This document shows, piece after piece, positions 1 to 9,881 of a stretch of 64,000 bases of DNA. The DNA comes from Niabella yanshanensis (lineage in GTDB: Bacteria; Bacteroidota; Bacteroidia; Chitinophagales; Chitinophagaceae). Location of the stretch: contig NZ_CP139960.1 in the NCBI RefSeq assembly GCF_034424215.1, forward strand, positions 4,650,001-4,714,000. Direction: 5' to 3'. The position numbers and the translations under genes are program-made. The notes below the pieces were generated by a model. It was not told the origin of the DNA, made no database searches, and was given only the letters and a program-made list of their open reading frames with translations. Within the stretch, counting starts at the first letter, position 1. The number at the start of each line of letters is the position of its first letter.

Positions 1-1
1 A

Positions 2-1792
2 CTGAAGATCAACACCGGCATTGTACCTAAAATGATAACCCGGAGCTGGTTGATGCCAACTTTCCAGGGATTTGACAGCATAATACCGTCGGTAAAGTAC
101 TCCCTGTACAAGCATCGTTTTGTACATGCGTTTCCTGCTTTCCAATTTGCCAAAGACGAGTGGAAAGAAATGACTGCCGATTTTGTAAATAAGATGACCG
201 ACTCGGTAATCGACGTGGCCATAGCGCAGCTACCGGCTTCGTCGAGGACTATCCGTGGCGCAGCGTTGGCTGCAACTATGAAAAAAAGGCGCGATCAATT
301 GCCCGCCGCAATGGACAGGTATTATAATTTTTATAACCAGGTAGTGGATCTGCGGCTTAGTGATAAAAATGAGCAGGTGCTTTTGGAAGACGCACCAGGT
401 GGTGGCTTGCACCTCATTGTCAGGAAAATTAACAAGGATGGTGAGGTGAAAGGTAAGCTGGTAGACAGGGTGTATGAACCGGAAATTACGAGAGAGATCA
501 GGCTGTATACCGGTGCAGGTACGGATACGATATCGGTTGGGCACTCCAATTCCCGTATCAAACTGCGGATGATCGGCGGAAAGGGCGATAAGCACATAGC
601 TGTAGTACAACCTGGGCCAGGTATTCGTTTTTACAGCCAATCCGGCGGAGTTACCTATTCAGGTGATGAGAGTCGCATCCGTAAAAAGATCAGTGACGAT
701 TCTTTGCAAACAGCTTTTGTTCCTGTAAATCTATATTCTAAAACCATGCCCCTGATTACCGGGGGCTTCAACCGGGATGATGGATTGATATTGGGCGGCG
801 GATTCAGGCATATTCAACAAAAGGGATTCAGAAAACTACCGTATAGCAGTTCACAGCAACTCCTGGTATCCGGGGCCTTTGCCACAGCAGCTTACCAGGT
901 CAAGCTAAAGGCCGACTGGATTGAAGTGGCCGGTAAGGCCGATATTGAACTGCAGGCCTTTACCTTTGCGCCACACAATACACATAATTTCTTCGGCATT
1001 GGTAATAATACGGTGTATGATAAAACGCATGCTATTACTTATTACCGGAGCCGTTACACCATTGCTCAGGTAGATCCTTTACTGCGCTGGCGCCTGGATA
1101 AAAACGTTACCCTCCGGCTAGGGCCTTCTTTTCAGTATTACAGCATGGAAGAGGACGATAATGAAGACCGGTTTATTCTTACACAGCCCCTGTTGAGTTA
1201 CGATAGCGCCGAGCTTACGCGTAGCAGATTATTTGCCGGTGCCTTGTTTTCCTATGAAAAAGATAGCCGTAATAGTAACCTGTTCCCAACAAAAGGCGGC
1301 TATTTTTCGTTACAGATTAGAGGTTATACCGGATTGAACCGTTATAGCCGGTCGCTGGTACAGGCCTTGCCGGTCATGGCTGTTTATATGCCACTGAATC
1401 ATCAGTCCTCCATCATACTGGCCAATAGAACAGGAGGCGGGGTGACGTTAGGTAATGCAGCTTTCTACCAGTCAATGTTCCAGGGCGGACATGATAATTT
1501 ACGGGGTTTCCGTAATTACCGGTTCGCCGGTGAGCATATGCTGTACAATAACCTGGAGCTGAGAATGCGTTTAGCGCAAATTGGCAGTTATATTCTGCCA
1601 GGTCAGTTAGGCGCTACTTTCTTCTATGATGCCGGTAAAGTATGGGCAAAAGGAGCTGATAGTGGTGAAATACACCAGGGTATCGGCGGTGGTATTTATT
1701 TTGCGCCTGCAAATATTGCAGTATTTCAATTATTGGCAGGATATTCTAAGGAAGGGTGGAACCCGCATTTCACAATGGGTTTCAGGTTTTAA
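2..1792 (+). CDS. Omp85/BamA-type outer-membrane protein, 5' truncated by window edge
   Basis: The reading frame is open from base 2, so the Met at 32 is probably internal and the gene begins outside the window. The visible ~597 residues have a mixed N-terminal part (about residues 1-230) and then a C-terminal region rich in alternating beta strands typical of the bacterial surface antigen (D15/Omp85) barrel. Near the end it contains the LRGFR sequence, which matches the conserved (V/L)RGF motif of Omp85 barrels, followed by a strand-rich tail ending in Phe (GFRF), as expected for an outer-membrane barrel. In Bacteroidota, barrels of this kind are often fused to an N-terminal calcineurin-like phosphoesterase; the part seen here is compatible with that architecture, but the phosphoesterase would lie upstream. 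The next gene begins 12 bases later and is probably co-transcribed. Substrate or client is unknown. Confidence 0.8.
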   Translation: MKINTGIVPKMITRSWLMPTFQGFDSIIPSVKYSLYKHRFVHAFPAFQFAKDEWKEMTADFVNKMTDSVIDVAIAQLPASSRTIRGAALAATMKKRRDQLPAAMDRYYNFYNQVVDLRLSDKNEQVLLEDAPGGGLHLIVRKINKDGEVKGKLVDRVYEPEITREIRLYTGAGTDTISVGHSNSRIKLRMIGGKGDKHIAVVQPGPGIRFYSQSGGVTYSGDESRIRKKISDDSLQTAFVPVNLYSKTMPLITGGFNRDDGLILGGGFRHIQQKGFRKLPYSSSQQLLVSGAFATAAYQVKLKADWIEVAGKADIELQAFTFAPHNTHNFFGIGNNTVYDKTHAITYYRSRYTIAQVDPLLRWRLDKNVTLRLGPSFQYYSMEEDDNEDRFILTQPLLSYDSAELTRSRLFAGALFSYEKDSRNSNLFPTKGGYFSLQIRGYTGLNRYSRSLVQALPVMAVYMPLNHQSSIILANRTGGGVTLGNAAFYQSMFQGGHDNLRGFRNYRFAGEHMLYNNLELRMRLAQIGSYILPGQLGATFFYDAGKVWAKGADSGEIHQGIGGGIYFAPANIAVFQLLAGYSKEGWNPHFTMGFRF

Positions 1793-1804
1793 CTAAAACA
1801 ACTC

Positions 1805-4120
1805 ATGGATACGTTTTTACATAAATATTTGGATATTACTCAAATCAATACGAGCTTTTCCTTTGCGCCGTATTACAGGTTTTTAAAAAAAAGGATAGAA
1901 GGGACAGATGAAGTGAAAAGGCAAATGTTTCAATATTTTGCTTCACGGATAGAAGAGGCAGGCGTGCAGGAGCGGGATGTGGCGGCGGACGAAATATCTG
2001 CCTATAAAGGACTGCTGGATATTTTATATGTAAGTCTTACCAATGTAACTATCGACGGGGACAAAGATCTTTGGGGTATTACAGCGCCATTTACATCTAC
2101 ATTTGCGTATGGTACCCCCTCATTATATCGCTCGTTTATAGAAAAAAATACCGGCTGGCTGAAACCCGAATTTGAAGCTAACTTTAAGGAGATTGGCCTG
2201 GCGGCTCTAAAAAATATTTACCATACCATATTAGATCAGCTCTATGGTATCGCCCATCCTTCAAAAGATGAGTTTATTTACCGGTACATCGACAGTGCAA
2301 CCGGCTTATACCGTTTTTTTAAGATCAATTTCGGCCACGATTTTATTGATATAAAATATAATAACGAACTGCCTGAGCTAAGTGAACGCATGATTACCAG
2401 TATTACCGAAGATGATGTTTTCGTGAGGTACATGTTGAGGAAATTACCGCTTACAGGGTTTTCCTTTCGTGGCTTTGGTGTGGTAACTATTGCCGATGTG
2501 ACACAACAGCAAACCATGGTATATATCAAGGAGCGGTTGTGGAAACTGAAAGATGATGTTTCCTGTATGGAGGAAGGCTTTGAAGATCTTAGGGTAGCCG
2601 TAAAATCATTGCTGGGATCTAACAAAATTGAAATTGGCGCCATGCCGTTCATCATTATGAATAACCGGATGGTAAGGAAGGCAGGAGAAGGTCTGATTGG
2701 AGGATCCGAATTGAGTGAGCAGGAGGCGCAGACTTTTTTCAAGACATTTGAAGCGGATAGCAAGCCGGTTGTGGTTGATGATATAGCCAGTTTGGGATCC
2801 CGGTTCCCACTGGTAGAAAAAATCCTAAAAGGAACGCCGTATCGGACTTACGCTGCCATGCCTATTTTTTACCAGCAGAAAGTATATGGTGTGGTTGAAT
2901 TATTTGCCACTGAGCCGGGACTGATCACAGCAGAACGCATTAAATTACTGGAGCGACTATATATAGAGCTGGCGCAACTAATGAAAGTGGGGCACGAAAT
3001 GTTTGAGAACGATATCAGGGCCGTTATATCAGACCGTTTTACAGTGATTCAGCCCTCGGTTGCCTGGAAATTTGACGATGTAGCCCTGGCTTATCTTCAA
3101 CAACAAAAGGTGCATGGTAAGGTGATTCAGAAGGTGCCGATTGTTTTTGAATCGGTATATCCTTTTTACGGGGCAGTAGACATTCGTAATTCTTCGCTGA
3201 TCAGAAATAATGCAATCAGGGCCGACTGGCAACTGCAACTGCAATGGTTACGTAAAACAGCTAATGAACTGGCGCAATTTGATTTGCCATATGTACAGCA
3301 ACTGATGCAACAGCAGATCGAATTTTTGAAAGATAATAATGTAGATCAACCCATCAGTAGCGAAACGATATCCACTTCTAATGCGTTGGATAAAGTATTG
3401 AGAAAGCTGCTGGGTACATTGAGAACCGAGCAGCCGGAAACGGCGGCGATCTGTAATGCCTACCTTAATGCAATAGATCTGGCCAATGGTTCCTGTAGTA
3501 TTAACCGCCGCAACCTCGATATGTCGATGCAACAAACCATTTCCAGCATCGATATTTTACTTGATGAAATGAATAACCGGATGCAGGAGATCTATCCGGC
3601 TTATTATAATAAGTTCCGTACCGATGGTATAGAATATGATCTCTATGCAGGGCAAACCATTAGTCCGGAAAAGCCTTTCAGCAATGATCAGCTACATGAA
3701 CTGCATATAATACAGCTGGAGTACATGCGCAAAGTAGCGCTGGCCAATGCTGCCCAGCAACATGCTCTTTTGGTGCCTTTGCAATCTACCCAGCTTATTT
3801 TCGTAAACAGCGATGTGATCGATATTACTTTCAGGGAGGATGAGAAACGCTTTGATGTGGAAGGAGCTTATAATATCCGGTACCAGATGATCAAAAAGCG
3901 GATCGATAAAGTGCATCTGCGCGGCTCGCAGGAGCGGCTTACGCAACCCGGTAAAATTGCTGTTGTTTACATCAATGAAGCGGATGTGGAAGACTATAAG
4001 ACTTTGTTACAGCAACAGGTTAAAAAAGGATTATTTGTGAACCTGGAACATCTTCAGCTCGAAGATCTGCAGGGTATCAGCGGACTAAAAGCATTGCGCG
4101 TAACCGTTAAAGAAGATTAG
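1805..4120 (+). CDS. GAF-domain protein of unknown function
   Basis: 771 residues with no signal peptide or membrane segment, so probably cytoplasmic. A GAF-like small-molecule-binding fold is recognisable at about residues 285-400: strand and helix pattern with VVVDDIA, then YAAMPIFYQQ and VYGVVELFATE, followed by a helix. The flanking regions (1-280 and 400-771) are mostly helical and I do not recognise them. There is no histidine-kinase, GGDEF or response-regulator output domain, so how any GAF signal is passed on is unclear. It starts 12 bases after the Omp85-type gene, suggesting one transcript. It ends tail-to-tail with the convergent PAP2 gene, the two stop codons overlapping by 4 bases. 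Function should be left as unknown. Confidence 0.75.
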   Translation: MDTFLHKYLDITQINTSFSFAPYYRFLKKRIEGTDEVKRQMFQYFASRIEEAGVQERDVAADEISAYKGLLDILYVSLTNVTIDGDKDLWGITAPFTSTFAYGTPSLYRSFIEKNTGWLKPEFEANFKEIGLAALKNIYHTILDQLYGIAHPSKDEFIYRYIDSATGLYRFFKINFGHDFIDIKYNNELPELSERMITSITEDDVFVRYMLRKLPLTGFSFRGFGVVTIADVTQQQTMVYIKERLWKLKDDVSCMEEGFEDLRVAVKSLLGSNKIEIGAMPFIIMNNRMVRKAGEGLIGGSELSEQEAQTFFKTFEADSKPVVVDDIASLGSRFPLVEKILKGTPYRTYAAMPIFYQQKVYGVVELFATEPGLITAERIKLLERLYIELAQLMKVGHEMFENDIRAVISDRFTVIQPSVAWKFDDVALAYLQQQKVHGKVIQKVPIVFESVYPFYGAVDIRNSSLIRNNAIRADWQLQLQWLRKTANELAQFDLPYVQQLMQQQIEFLKDNNVDQPISSETISTSNALDKVLRKLLGTLRTEQPETAAICNAYLNAIDLANGSCSINRRNLDMSMQQTISSIDILLDEMNNRMQEIYPAYYNKFRTDGIEYDLYAGQTISPEKPFSNDQLHELHIIQLEYMRKVALANAAQQHALLVPLQSTQLIFVNSDVIDITFREDEKRFDVEGAYNIRYQMIKKRIDKVHLRGSQERLTQPGKIAVVYINEADVEDYKTLLQQQVKKGLFVNLEHLQLEDLQGISGLKALRVTVKED

Positions 4121-4950
4121 TATTTAGGTACTCTCCTGGGTTTTTTCTGGCTGGCCTTCCAAACGGCTTTCGTTACAAAATGGCCCATCAGAGAGCCCAG
4201 TACCACATCGCTTGCCCAGTGCCGGTTATGGTAAATGCGGGAAGCTGCCGTAGCTGTAGCAATGGTATAAGCCAGTGGCCCTACCCATTTATGATCCTTA
4301 AATTCCAGTGCAATTAGTGTAGCCGCAGTAAAAATGGTATTGCTGTGGCCACTGGGTGATGAAGTATAACCTGGTTTTGCAAAGGGAGCAGCATAATCCC
4401 AGGACGATGAAGCGGCATCCGGGCGATTACGGCGTATCAGTTTTTTCGAAGCCGTATATATAACCGTAGAAATAGCAAGGGCCTTGGCGCCGGTAAGACC
4501 GGCAGATTCAATTTTAGGTTGTTTAGTGATAGCGCCTACTGCATACATGGCCGGGAAGAGATAAAGACCATATGTATTTCCAAAAGGTTCTACTACCCGG
4601 GCAAAACTTTCTCCAGCGTTGGAGCGGTTATGTTGCACTACATTACGGATTTCCCAGTCGGCCAGCAGCAGGGCGCCTGTTCCCGCAGCTAACAATGAAA
4701 AACGCATCCATTCTTTTTTATCCCAATGCGCCGGCCTTGAGAGGGTATAGGTGAGAGCCGGTATAAAGCTTTTAATATAATCTTTGTTCAGTTTGTAATA
4801 AGTTGCGGTATCCGTTGCGGAAATTATTGCAGAACTATCGGGCAATGCAGGATTCGGGATGGAGGAGCTATCGGTTTGTGCCTCCGCTAATTGAGTAATA
4901 AAAATGTAAATGATCAATAAACACCGTTGAAAAAGAAAGCGATCCCCCAT
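4117..4950 (-). CDS. PAP2-family phosphatase
   Basis: Type-2 phosphatidic acid phosphatase superfamily. All three signature blocks are present in order: a KKLIRRNRPD-type motif 1 (KxxxxxxRP), PSGH motif 2, and SRIYHNRHWASD as motif 3 (SRxxxxxHxxxD). These supply the catalytic His nucleophile, the proton-donating His and the Asp. Several hydrophobic helices lie around the motifs, fitting an integral membrane enzyme with the active site facing the periplasm. The likely substrate is a lipid phosphate such as undecaprenyl pyrophosphate, phosphatidic acid or phosphatidylglycerol phosphate; the sequence does not decide which. I use the ATG at 4950 because it is followed by a good signal sequence ending LAEAQ; a GTG at 4992 would add 14 residues of less convincing sequence. 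It is convergent with the GAF gene. Confidence 0.88.
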   Translation of the reverse strand: MGDRFLFQRCLLIIYIFITQLAEAQTDSSSIPNPALPDSSAIISATDTATYYKLNKDYIKSFIPALTYTLSRPAHWDKKEWMRFSLLAAGTGALLLADWEIRNVVQHNRSNAGESFARVVEPFGNTYGLYLFPAMYAVGAITKQPKIESAGLTGAKALAISTVIYTASKKLIRRNRPDAASSSWDYAAPFAKPGYTSSPSGHSNTIFTAATLIALEFKDHKWVGPLAYTIATATAASRIYHNRHWASDVVLGSLMGHFVTKAVWKASQKKPRRVPKY

Positions 4951-5134
4951 TCCTGAAAATTTCAGCTGCAAATATACAGCATGCGCCAACACGTTATACC
5001 TGAGCCATTGTTTGAGTACCGCATTGCAGTCTCAACCAGGCAAAGTTAATATATGGTTACTCTAAGTTAAATAATCAGTGGGAAGAAGCAGGTATCCCCT
5101 TTAACTTTGAGTGGTCTATAAACCAATTTGTACC

Positions 5135-6802
5135 ATGAACAGATTTTTAATGATAGCTTGCTGCCTGTTGTTTTTAAGTACAGGTTTTGCCCAAAGCGAT
5201 ACTGCTTTGATACAGGTGGATCTGGACCAGGAGCTTGGTGATAGGCAGCCATTATGGGCCTGGTTTGGTTATGATGAACCCAATTATACCTATATGAAGG
5301 ATGGTAAAAAGTTACTAAGTGAAATTGCTGCTCTAAGTCCTGTACCGGTGTACGTACGTACGCATTCGTTAATGGTAACCGGAGACGGAAAGGCTGCACT
5401 AAAATGGGGAAGCACCAATATGTATACCGAGGATGCGGCAGGCAACCCGATCTATAACTGGACCATTGTAGATAGCATATTTGATACCTATATTAGAAGA
5501 GGCATGAAGCCGCTGGCCCAGATCGGTTTTATGCCGGAAGCATTGTCAACCCATCCGCAACCTTACCGGCATTACTGGAAGCCGGGAGATAAGTACAGTG
5601 ATATCGTCACCGGTTGGGCCTATCCTCCAAAAGATTATAATAAATGGGCAGAGCTCGTATTTCAATGGGTAAAGCATTGCGTAGACCGGTATGGTAAACA
5701 AGAAGTGGAAAGTTGGTATTGGGAAGTATGGAATGAGGCAGACGGGTATTACTGGAAGGGGACAAGGGATGAGTTTTTTAAACTGTACGACTATGCCGCA
5801 GATGCCGTTAAACGCGCCTTACCAACGGCGCGTGTCGGGGGCCCAAATACAACCGGTGGAGCGATGAAGTGGCTGGATGCTTTTATAAAACACTGTCTTT
5901 ATGAAAAGAATTATGCTACGGGCAAAATCGGCGCTCCGCTAGATGCAATCCTGTTTCATGCCAAAGGATCGCCCAGGCTGGTTAATGGGGTGGTTGTGAT
6001 GAGTATCCGCAACCAGTTGCGAAATATAGAAGACAATTTCCGGGTAATTGCCAGGTATCCCGAACTGAAACATCTTCCCGTGATCCTGGGAGAAAGCGAT
6101 CCCGAAGGTTGTGCAGCCTGTGGCATGGCTACAGATCCTCAAAATGCTTACCGTAATGGTACCATGTACTCAAGTTATACGGCAGCATCATTTGCCCGGA
6201 AATATGAATTGGCTCAGCGATACAATATGAACCTGATCGGAGCGGTAACCTGGGCTTTTGAATTTGAGGACCAGCCCTGGTTTTACGGCTTTCGGGATCT
6301 GTCTACCAACGGCGTTAATAAGCCGGTGCTCAATGTTTTCAGAATGTTTGGTATGATGAAAGGAAAACAGGTAGCAGCAGAAAGCAACCGCCGTTATGCT
6401 TTACAGGAAGTGCTAGACTCCAGTATTCGCCGCGCTGCTACAGACATCGGAACACTTGCCTCTAAAGATCAGCGTTCTGCAACGGTAATGATCTGGAACT
6501 ATCACGATGCTGACGAAAAGGGTATCATGGCGCCTGTACAACTCTCTGTAGCCAACCTGCCTGTTAAGAACGTGAAGCTGACCCATTATCGTATAGATGA
6601 TGCTTACAGTAATGCCTATGAGCATTGGAAGAAAATGGGATCGCCCCAACAACCTACTGCATCCGAGGTGAGGGAACTGGAGCGGTCGGGACAGCTGCAA
6701 TCTATTGAATCTAAAAATGTCAATGTGCGGGGAGATGGAAGTATTGATACCCGTTTTGCATTACCAAGACAGGGCGTGTCATTAATAAAGCTGGAATGGT
6801 GA
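5135..6802 (+). CDS. secreted glycoside hydrolase, GH39-like (beta-xylosidase family)
   Basis: 555 residues with a clear Sec signal peptide (MNRFLMIACCLLFL...GFAQ). The catalytic domain is a TIM barrel of the GH39 type: the acid/base Glu is in WEVWNEAD (about E201) and the likely nucleophile in ILGESD (about E320). GH39 members cleave beta-xylosides, alpha-L-iduronides or arabinose-containing linkages with retention; the exact substrate cannot be read from the sequence. A beta-rich C-terminal domain follows from about residue 400. The ATG at 5135 is chosen over an in-frame GTG at 5111 because it begins the signal peptide. A TAACTTTG box (5102-5109), resembling the Bacteroidota -7 element TAnnTTTG, lies just upstream. 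It is the first of three secreted glycosidase genes on this strand. Confidence 0.75.
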   Translation: MNRFLMIACCLLFLSTGFAQSDTALIQVDLDQELGDRQPLWAWFGYDEPNYTYMKDGKKLLSEIAALSPVPVYVRTHSLMVTGDGKAALKWGSTNMYTEDAAGNPIYNWTIVDSIFDTYIRRGMKPLAQIGFMPEALSTHPQPYRHYWKPGDKYSDIVTGWAYPPKDYNKWAELVFQWVKHCVDRYGKQEVESWYWEVWNEADGYYWKGTRDEFFKLYDYAADAVKRALPTARVGGPNTTGGAMKWLDAFIKHCLYEKNYATGKIGAPLDAILFHAKGSPRLVNGVVVMSIRNQLRNIEDNFRVIARYPELKHLPVILGESDPEGCAACGMATDPQNAYRNGTMYSSYTAASFARKYELAQRYNMNLIGAVTWAFEFEDQPWFYGFRDLSTNGVNKPVLNVFRMFGMMKGKQVAAESNRRYALQEVLDSSIRRAATDIGTLASKDQRSATVMIWNYHDADEKGIMAPVQLSVANLPVKNVKLTHYRIDDAYSNAYEHWKKMGSPQQPTASEVRELERSGQLQSIESKNVNVRGDGSIDTRFALPRQGVSLIKLEW

Positions 6803-6851
6803 TAAGCAGGTTGCAAGCGGAGCCGTTGTTGGAAGAAGACCCAATTTTAAA

Positions 6852-6896
6852 GCAGGACGCAGCAGGACAATTAAAGCAAACCTGCATTTATTTTCG
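6852..6896 (+). promoter_or_regulatory. direct-repeat promoter module before GH28 (copy 1)
   Basis: Two half-sites GCAGGACGCA (6852-6861) and GCAGGACAAT (6862-6871) are spaced exactly 10 bp. A TATTTTCG box (6889-6896) resembling the Bacteroidota -7 element begins 27 bp after the second half-site starts. The same architecture occurs at 32593, 32694 and 54004. An activator site is inferred. Confidence 0.6.
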
Positions 6897-6986
6897 TAGC
6901 TGCTTCCGGGTATCATGTTGACGATGATGTGCTGTATGGCAAAGCAACTTTTTTTATTTATCCCCCGGATTTTAATATCGACGAAT

Positions 6987-8360
6987 ATGATGAAAACAAG
7001 AAGTGTCGGCGTCCTGCTCCTGTGTATATGGGTGACGTTATGTTCTTTTCAAAAGGGCAACAAAGTGCAGGTAAATGAGACAAGAGTGTCCACTCCTTTT
7101 GGACAATTAAAAATATTGACCCCCGATTTTAGTAAATGCGCTGAATTTAATATTGCAAAATTTGGCGCGGTTAAAGGCGACAAGGAACAAACTTCGGAAG
7201 CTATTGCCGAAGCTATCAACGCTGCCAGCACTGCGGGGGGAGGAATCGTAGTGGTTCCCGAAGGAGAGTGGCTGACTAAAAAGATCCATCTGAAAAGCAA
7301 TGTGAATCTGCGTATTGATAAAGGTGGGCTGTTGTTGTTTTCGGAGTCTCCTGAAGATTATTTGCCAGCTGTTCATACTACCTGGGAGGGCATGGAATGT
7401 CTGAATTATTCACCGTTGATTTATGCCTACCAATGTAAAAATGTGGCAATCAGCGGTGAAGGGGAAATTAAAGCCCAAATGGATACCTGGAAACAATGGT
7501 TCAGTCGTCCACCTGCTCACATGCAAAGTATCAAAAGATTGTATAACCTGGCGCAGGATTATACGCCCCTGAGTCAAAGAATGATGGTCAACGACAGCGC
7601 GCACCTGCGTCCGCAGTTCATCCAGTTTAACCGTTGTGAAAATGTATTGCTGGAAGGTATTACTATTACCAATAGTCCTTTTTGGACCATTCATCCTTAC
7701 CTGAGCAGAAATGTCCTGATCCGTAAGCTAAAAGTATATGCGCATGGACATAACAATGATGGGGTGGATCCCGAAATGAGTCAAAATGTATTAGTAGAAG
7801 ACTGCGAATTTGATCAGGGTGATGATGCGATCGCTATTAAATCGGGCCGAAACCCCGAAGGTTGGCGGCTTAAAACACCATCAAGAAATATCGTTATCCG
7901 TAACTGTTTCGTGAAGAACGGGCATCAGCTGGTGGCAATCGGCAGCGAATTGTCGGGCGGTATCGAAAATGTATATGTTGAAAACTGCAAAGTCGCCGAA
8001 ACTAATAAAGAGCTGATGCATTTGCTGTTTATTAAAACCAATGAGCGTATGGGGGGGTATGTGAAAAATATTTTTGTTCAAAATGTAACAGCGCATCATA
8101 TCAAAGAAGGTATCCTGGGTATCGATATGGATGTATTGTATCAATGGCGCAACCTGGTACCCACGCGTATAAAAAAACTGACACCAATACAGGATGTATA
8201 CCTCAGCCAGGTAAAAGCGCAGTCGGGTAAGTTCGTGGCTAAGATCAATGGTAGCCCGGAACTTCCTGTAAAAAATATAAGGTTACTGCAAACAGATATG
8301 GCTCAGGTTTCGGAAGAAAAAATACAGGAGAAAAATGTGTCGGGTTTCCTGTTTCAATAA
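6987..8360 (+). CDS. polygalacturonase-like glycoside hydrolase, GH28
   Basis: Right-handed beta-helix enzyme of family GH28, which hydrolyses alpha-1,4-galacturonosyl (or rhamnogalacturonan) linkages by inversion. The family motifs are present in order: NNDGVD (the NTD block), GDDAIAIKSG (the DD block), GHQLVAIGSE (the GHG block, with the second Gly replaced by Gln) and a Lys in FIKTNERMGG in place of the usual RIK. These supply the three catalytic Asp residues and the His. The N-terminal half begins with the usual FGAVKGDKEQ element. I start at ATG 6987 or 6990, where MMKTRSVGVLLLCIWVTLC makes a signal sequence; the open frame extends back to 6915 without a better start. The promoter module at 6852-6896 lies about 90 bases upstream. 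Confidence 0.88.
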   Translation: MMKTRSVGVLLLCIWVTLCSFQKGNKVQVNETRVSTPFGQLKILTPDFSKCAEFNIAKFGAVKGDKEQTSEAIAEAINAASTAGGGIVVVPEGEWLTKKIHLKSNVNLRIDKGGLLLFSESPEDYLPAVHTTWEGMECLNYSPLIYAYQCKNVAISGEGEIKAQMDTWKQWFSRPPAHMQSIKRLYNLAQDYTPLSQRMMVNDSAHLRPQFIQFNRCENVLLEGITITNSPFWTIHPYLSRNVLIRKLKVYAHGHNNDGVDPEMSQNVLVEDCEFDQGDDAIAIKSGRNPEGWRLKTPSRNIVIRNCFVKNGHQLVAIGSELSGGIENVYVENCKVAETNKELMHLLFIKTNERMGGYVKNIFVQNVTAHHIKEGILGIDMDVLYQWRNLVPTRIKKLTPIQDVYLSQVKAQSGKFVAKINGSPELPVKNIRLLQTDMAQVSEEKIQEKNVSGFLFQ

Positions 8361-8366
8361 GTGTTT

Positions 8367-8386
8367 GATGAAGTTTCATCTTTTTA
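8367..8386 (+). terminator. weak hairpin after GH28
   Basis: Short stem GATGA/TCATC (8367-8371 with 8376-8380), loop AGTT, followed by five T. It could end the GH28 transcript, but the stem is only 5 bp. Confidence 0.35.
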
Positions 8387-8510
8387 TGAGCGGGCTGAAG
8401 CTGTAAAAATTGGGGTAAGGCTAAAGATAACTGGTGACATGTCTGATTTCAGTGGCCGGGCCGGGAACAACCAACAAAAAGTAATTTAATACTAAAAATA
8501 TACAGAACAT

Positions 8511-9881
8511 ATGAACAGGAGCCATTTTACATGGAAGCTGCTGATAATAGCAGCAGTGTTGTTCTTGGTGCAGACTACACAGTCTGCCTGGTCGCAAAAG
8601 TTTAAACAATGGGCGCAAACACCTCCCATGGGGTGGAACAGTTGGGATTGTTATGGTCCTACCGTTGAGGAGCATGAAGTGAAAGCAAATGCAGATTATA
8701 TGGCCAAATATCTTAAGGCTTATGGTTGGGAATATATAGTGGTAGACATTCGCTGGTTTGTAGAAAACGATAAAGCCGGTGGATACAACCAAACCAATCC
8801 GCGTTATGTACTGGATGAGTATGGCCGTTATCAGCCCGCAGTCAATCGTTTCCCTTCAGCCGCAGGAGGTAAGGGTTTCAAAGAGCTGGCTGAATATATC
8901 CATAAAAAAGGGTTGAAGTTTGGTATTCATATTATGCGCGGTATTCCTAAAGAGGCCGTAGACAAGAAGTTGCCTGTAAAAGGTACAGCTAATATAACGG
9001 CTGACCAGGTATATACCACCGAGCTGCAATGTAAATGGCTTAAAGACAACTATACGATACTGGCTGATAAACCGGGTGCACAGGAGTATTATAATTCGAT
9101 CATGGACCTATACGCGTCCTGGGGTGTTGATTTTATCAAGATCGATGATCTGTCCCGGCCTTATCACCAGCGTGAAATAGAACTGATCCGGAAGGCGATC
9201 GATCAAACCGGCCGCCCAATCGTATTAAGCACTTCTCCCGGTGAAACACCTGTTGAAAATGCTGCGCATGTACAAGCCCATGCCAATATGTGGCGCATGG
9301 TAGATGACGTATGGGATGTGTGGAAGGATATGACCCATTTAATAAAAGTAGCGCAGGGTTGGTACCCTTATATACAACCGGGAGGCTGGCCTGATTGCGA
9401 CATGATACCTTTGGGACGTATCTCTATCAGGGGTGAACGTGGTAATGATCGCATGACGCGCCTTACAAAAGATGAACAGTATAGTTTGATGACCTTGTTT
9501 ACCATTTTTAAATCGCCATTGATGTTTGGCGGAGATCTCCCAAGTAACGATACTTTTACTTTATCCTTACTTAGCAATAAAGAGGTGCTGAAAATGCACA
9601 GGGAAGCTACCGGTGTAAGGCAGCTGTTCCAGGTTGAAGGAAAAGTCGCAATCACATCGCGGCATCCTAAGACGGGAGAGGTGTACCTGGCCTTATTCAA
9701 TGTTGGGGATGGTAAAGAGCCTGCTGAACTTAATGTGTTATTAGCTGATTTAGGCTTTGATGCTAAGGCTAAAATAGTAAACCTGTGGACGGGAAAAAAA
9801 CTGGGAGTGATTTCGGGAAATTTTAAACAGGAACTGCTGCCTCATGCTTCAGGCTTATATAAATTTACGGCCGTTCGCTAG
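8511..9881 (+). CDS. secreted alpha-galactosidase-like enzyme, GH27
   Basis: 456 residues with an N-terminal signal sequence (hydrophobic LLIIAAVLFLVQ, probable cleavage near WSQ). The GH27/GH36 clan pattern is clear: PPMGWNSWDCYG at the start of the barrel, VVDIRW, then the nucleophile Asp in FIKIDDL (about D212) and the acid/base Asp in RMVDDVWD (about D265-266). A beta-sandwich C-terminal domain ends with the usual WTGKKLG segment. Family members remove terminal alpha-galactose, alpha-N-acetylgalactosamine or beta-L-arabinopyranose from branched polysaccharides. The nucleophile is in KIDDL rather than the classical KYD, and there is an insertion (IMRGIPKEAVDKK) after strand 3, so specificity may differ from typical alpha-galactosidases. 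A strong terminator lies 125 bases downstream. Confidence 0.85.
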   Translation: MNRSHFTWKLLIIAAVLFLVQTTQSAWSQKFKQWAQTPPMGWNSWDCYGPTVEEHEVKANADYMAKYLKAYGWEYIVVDIRWFVENDKAGGYNQTNPRYVLDEYGRYQPAVNRFPSAAGGKGFKELAEYIHKKGLKFGIHIMRGIPKEAVDKKLPVKGTANITADQVYTTELQCKWLKDNYTILADKPGAQEYYNSIMDLYASWGVDFIKIDDLSRPYHQREIELIRKAIDQTGRPIVLSTSPGETPVENAAHVQAHANMWRMVDDVWDVWKDMTHLIKVAQGWYPYIQPGGWPDCDMIPLGRISIRGERGNDRMTRLTKDEQYSLMTLFTIFKSPLMFGGDLPSNDTFTLSLLSNKEVLKMHREATGVRQLFQVEGKVAITSRHPKTGEVYLALFNVGDGKEPAELNVLLADLGFDAKAKIVNLWTGKKLGVISGNFKQELLPHASGLYKFTAVR

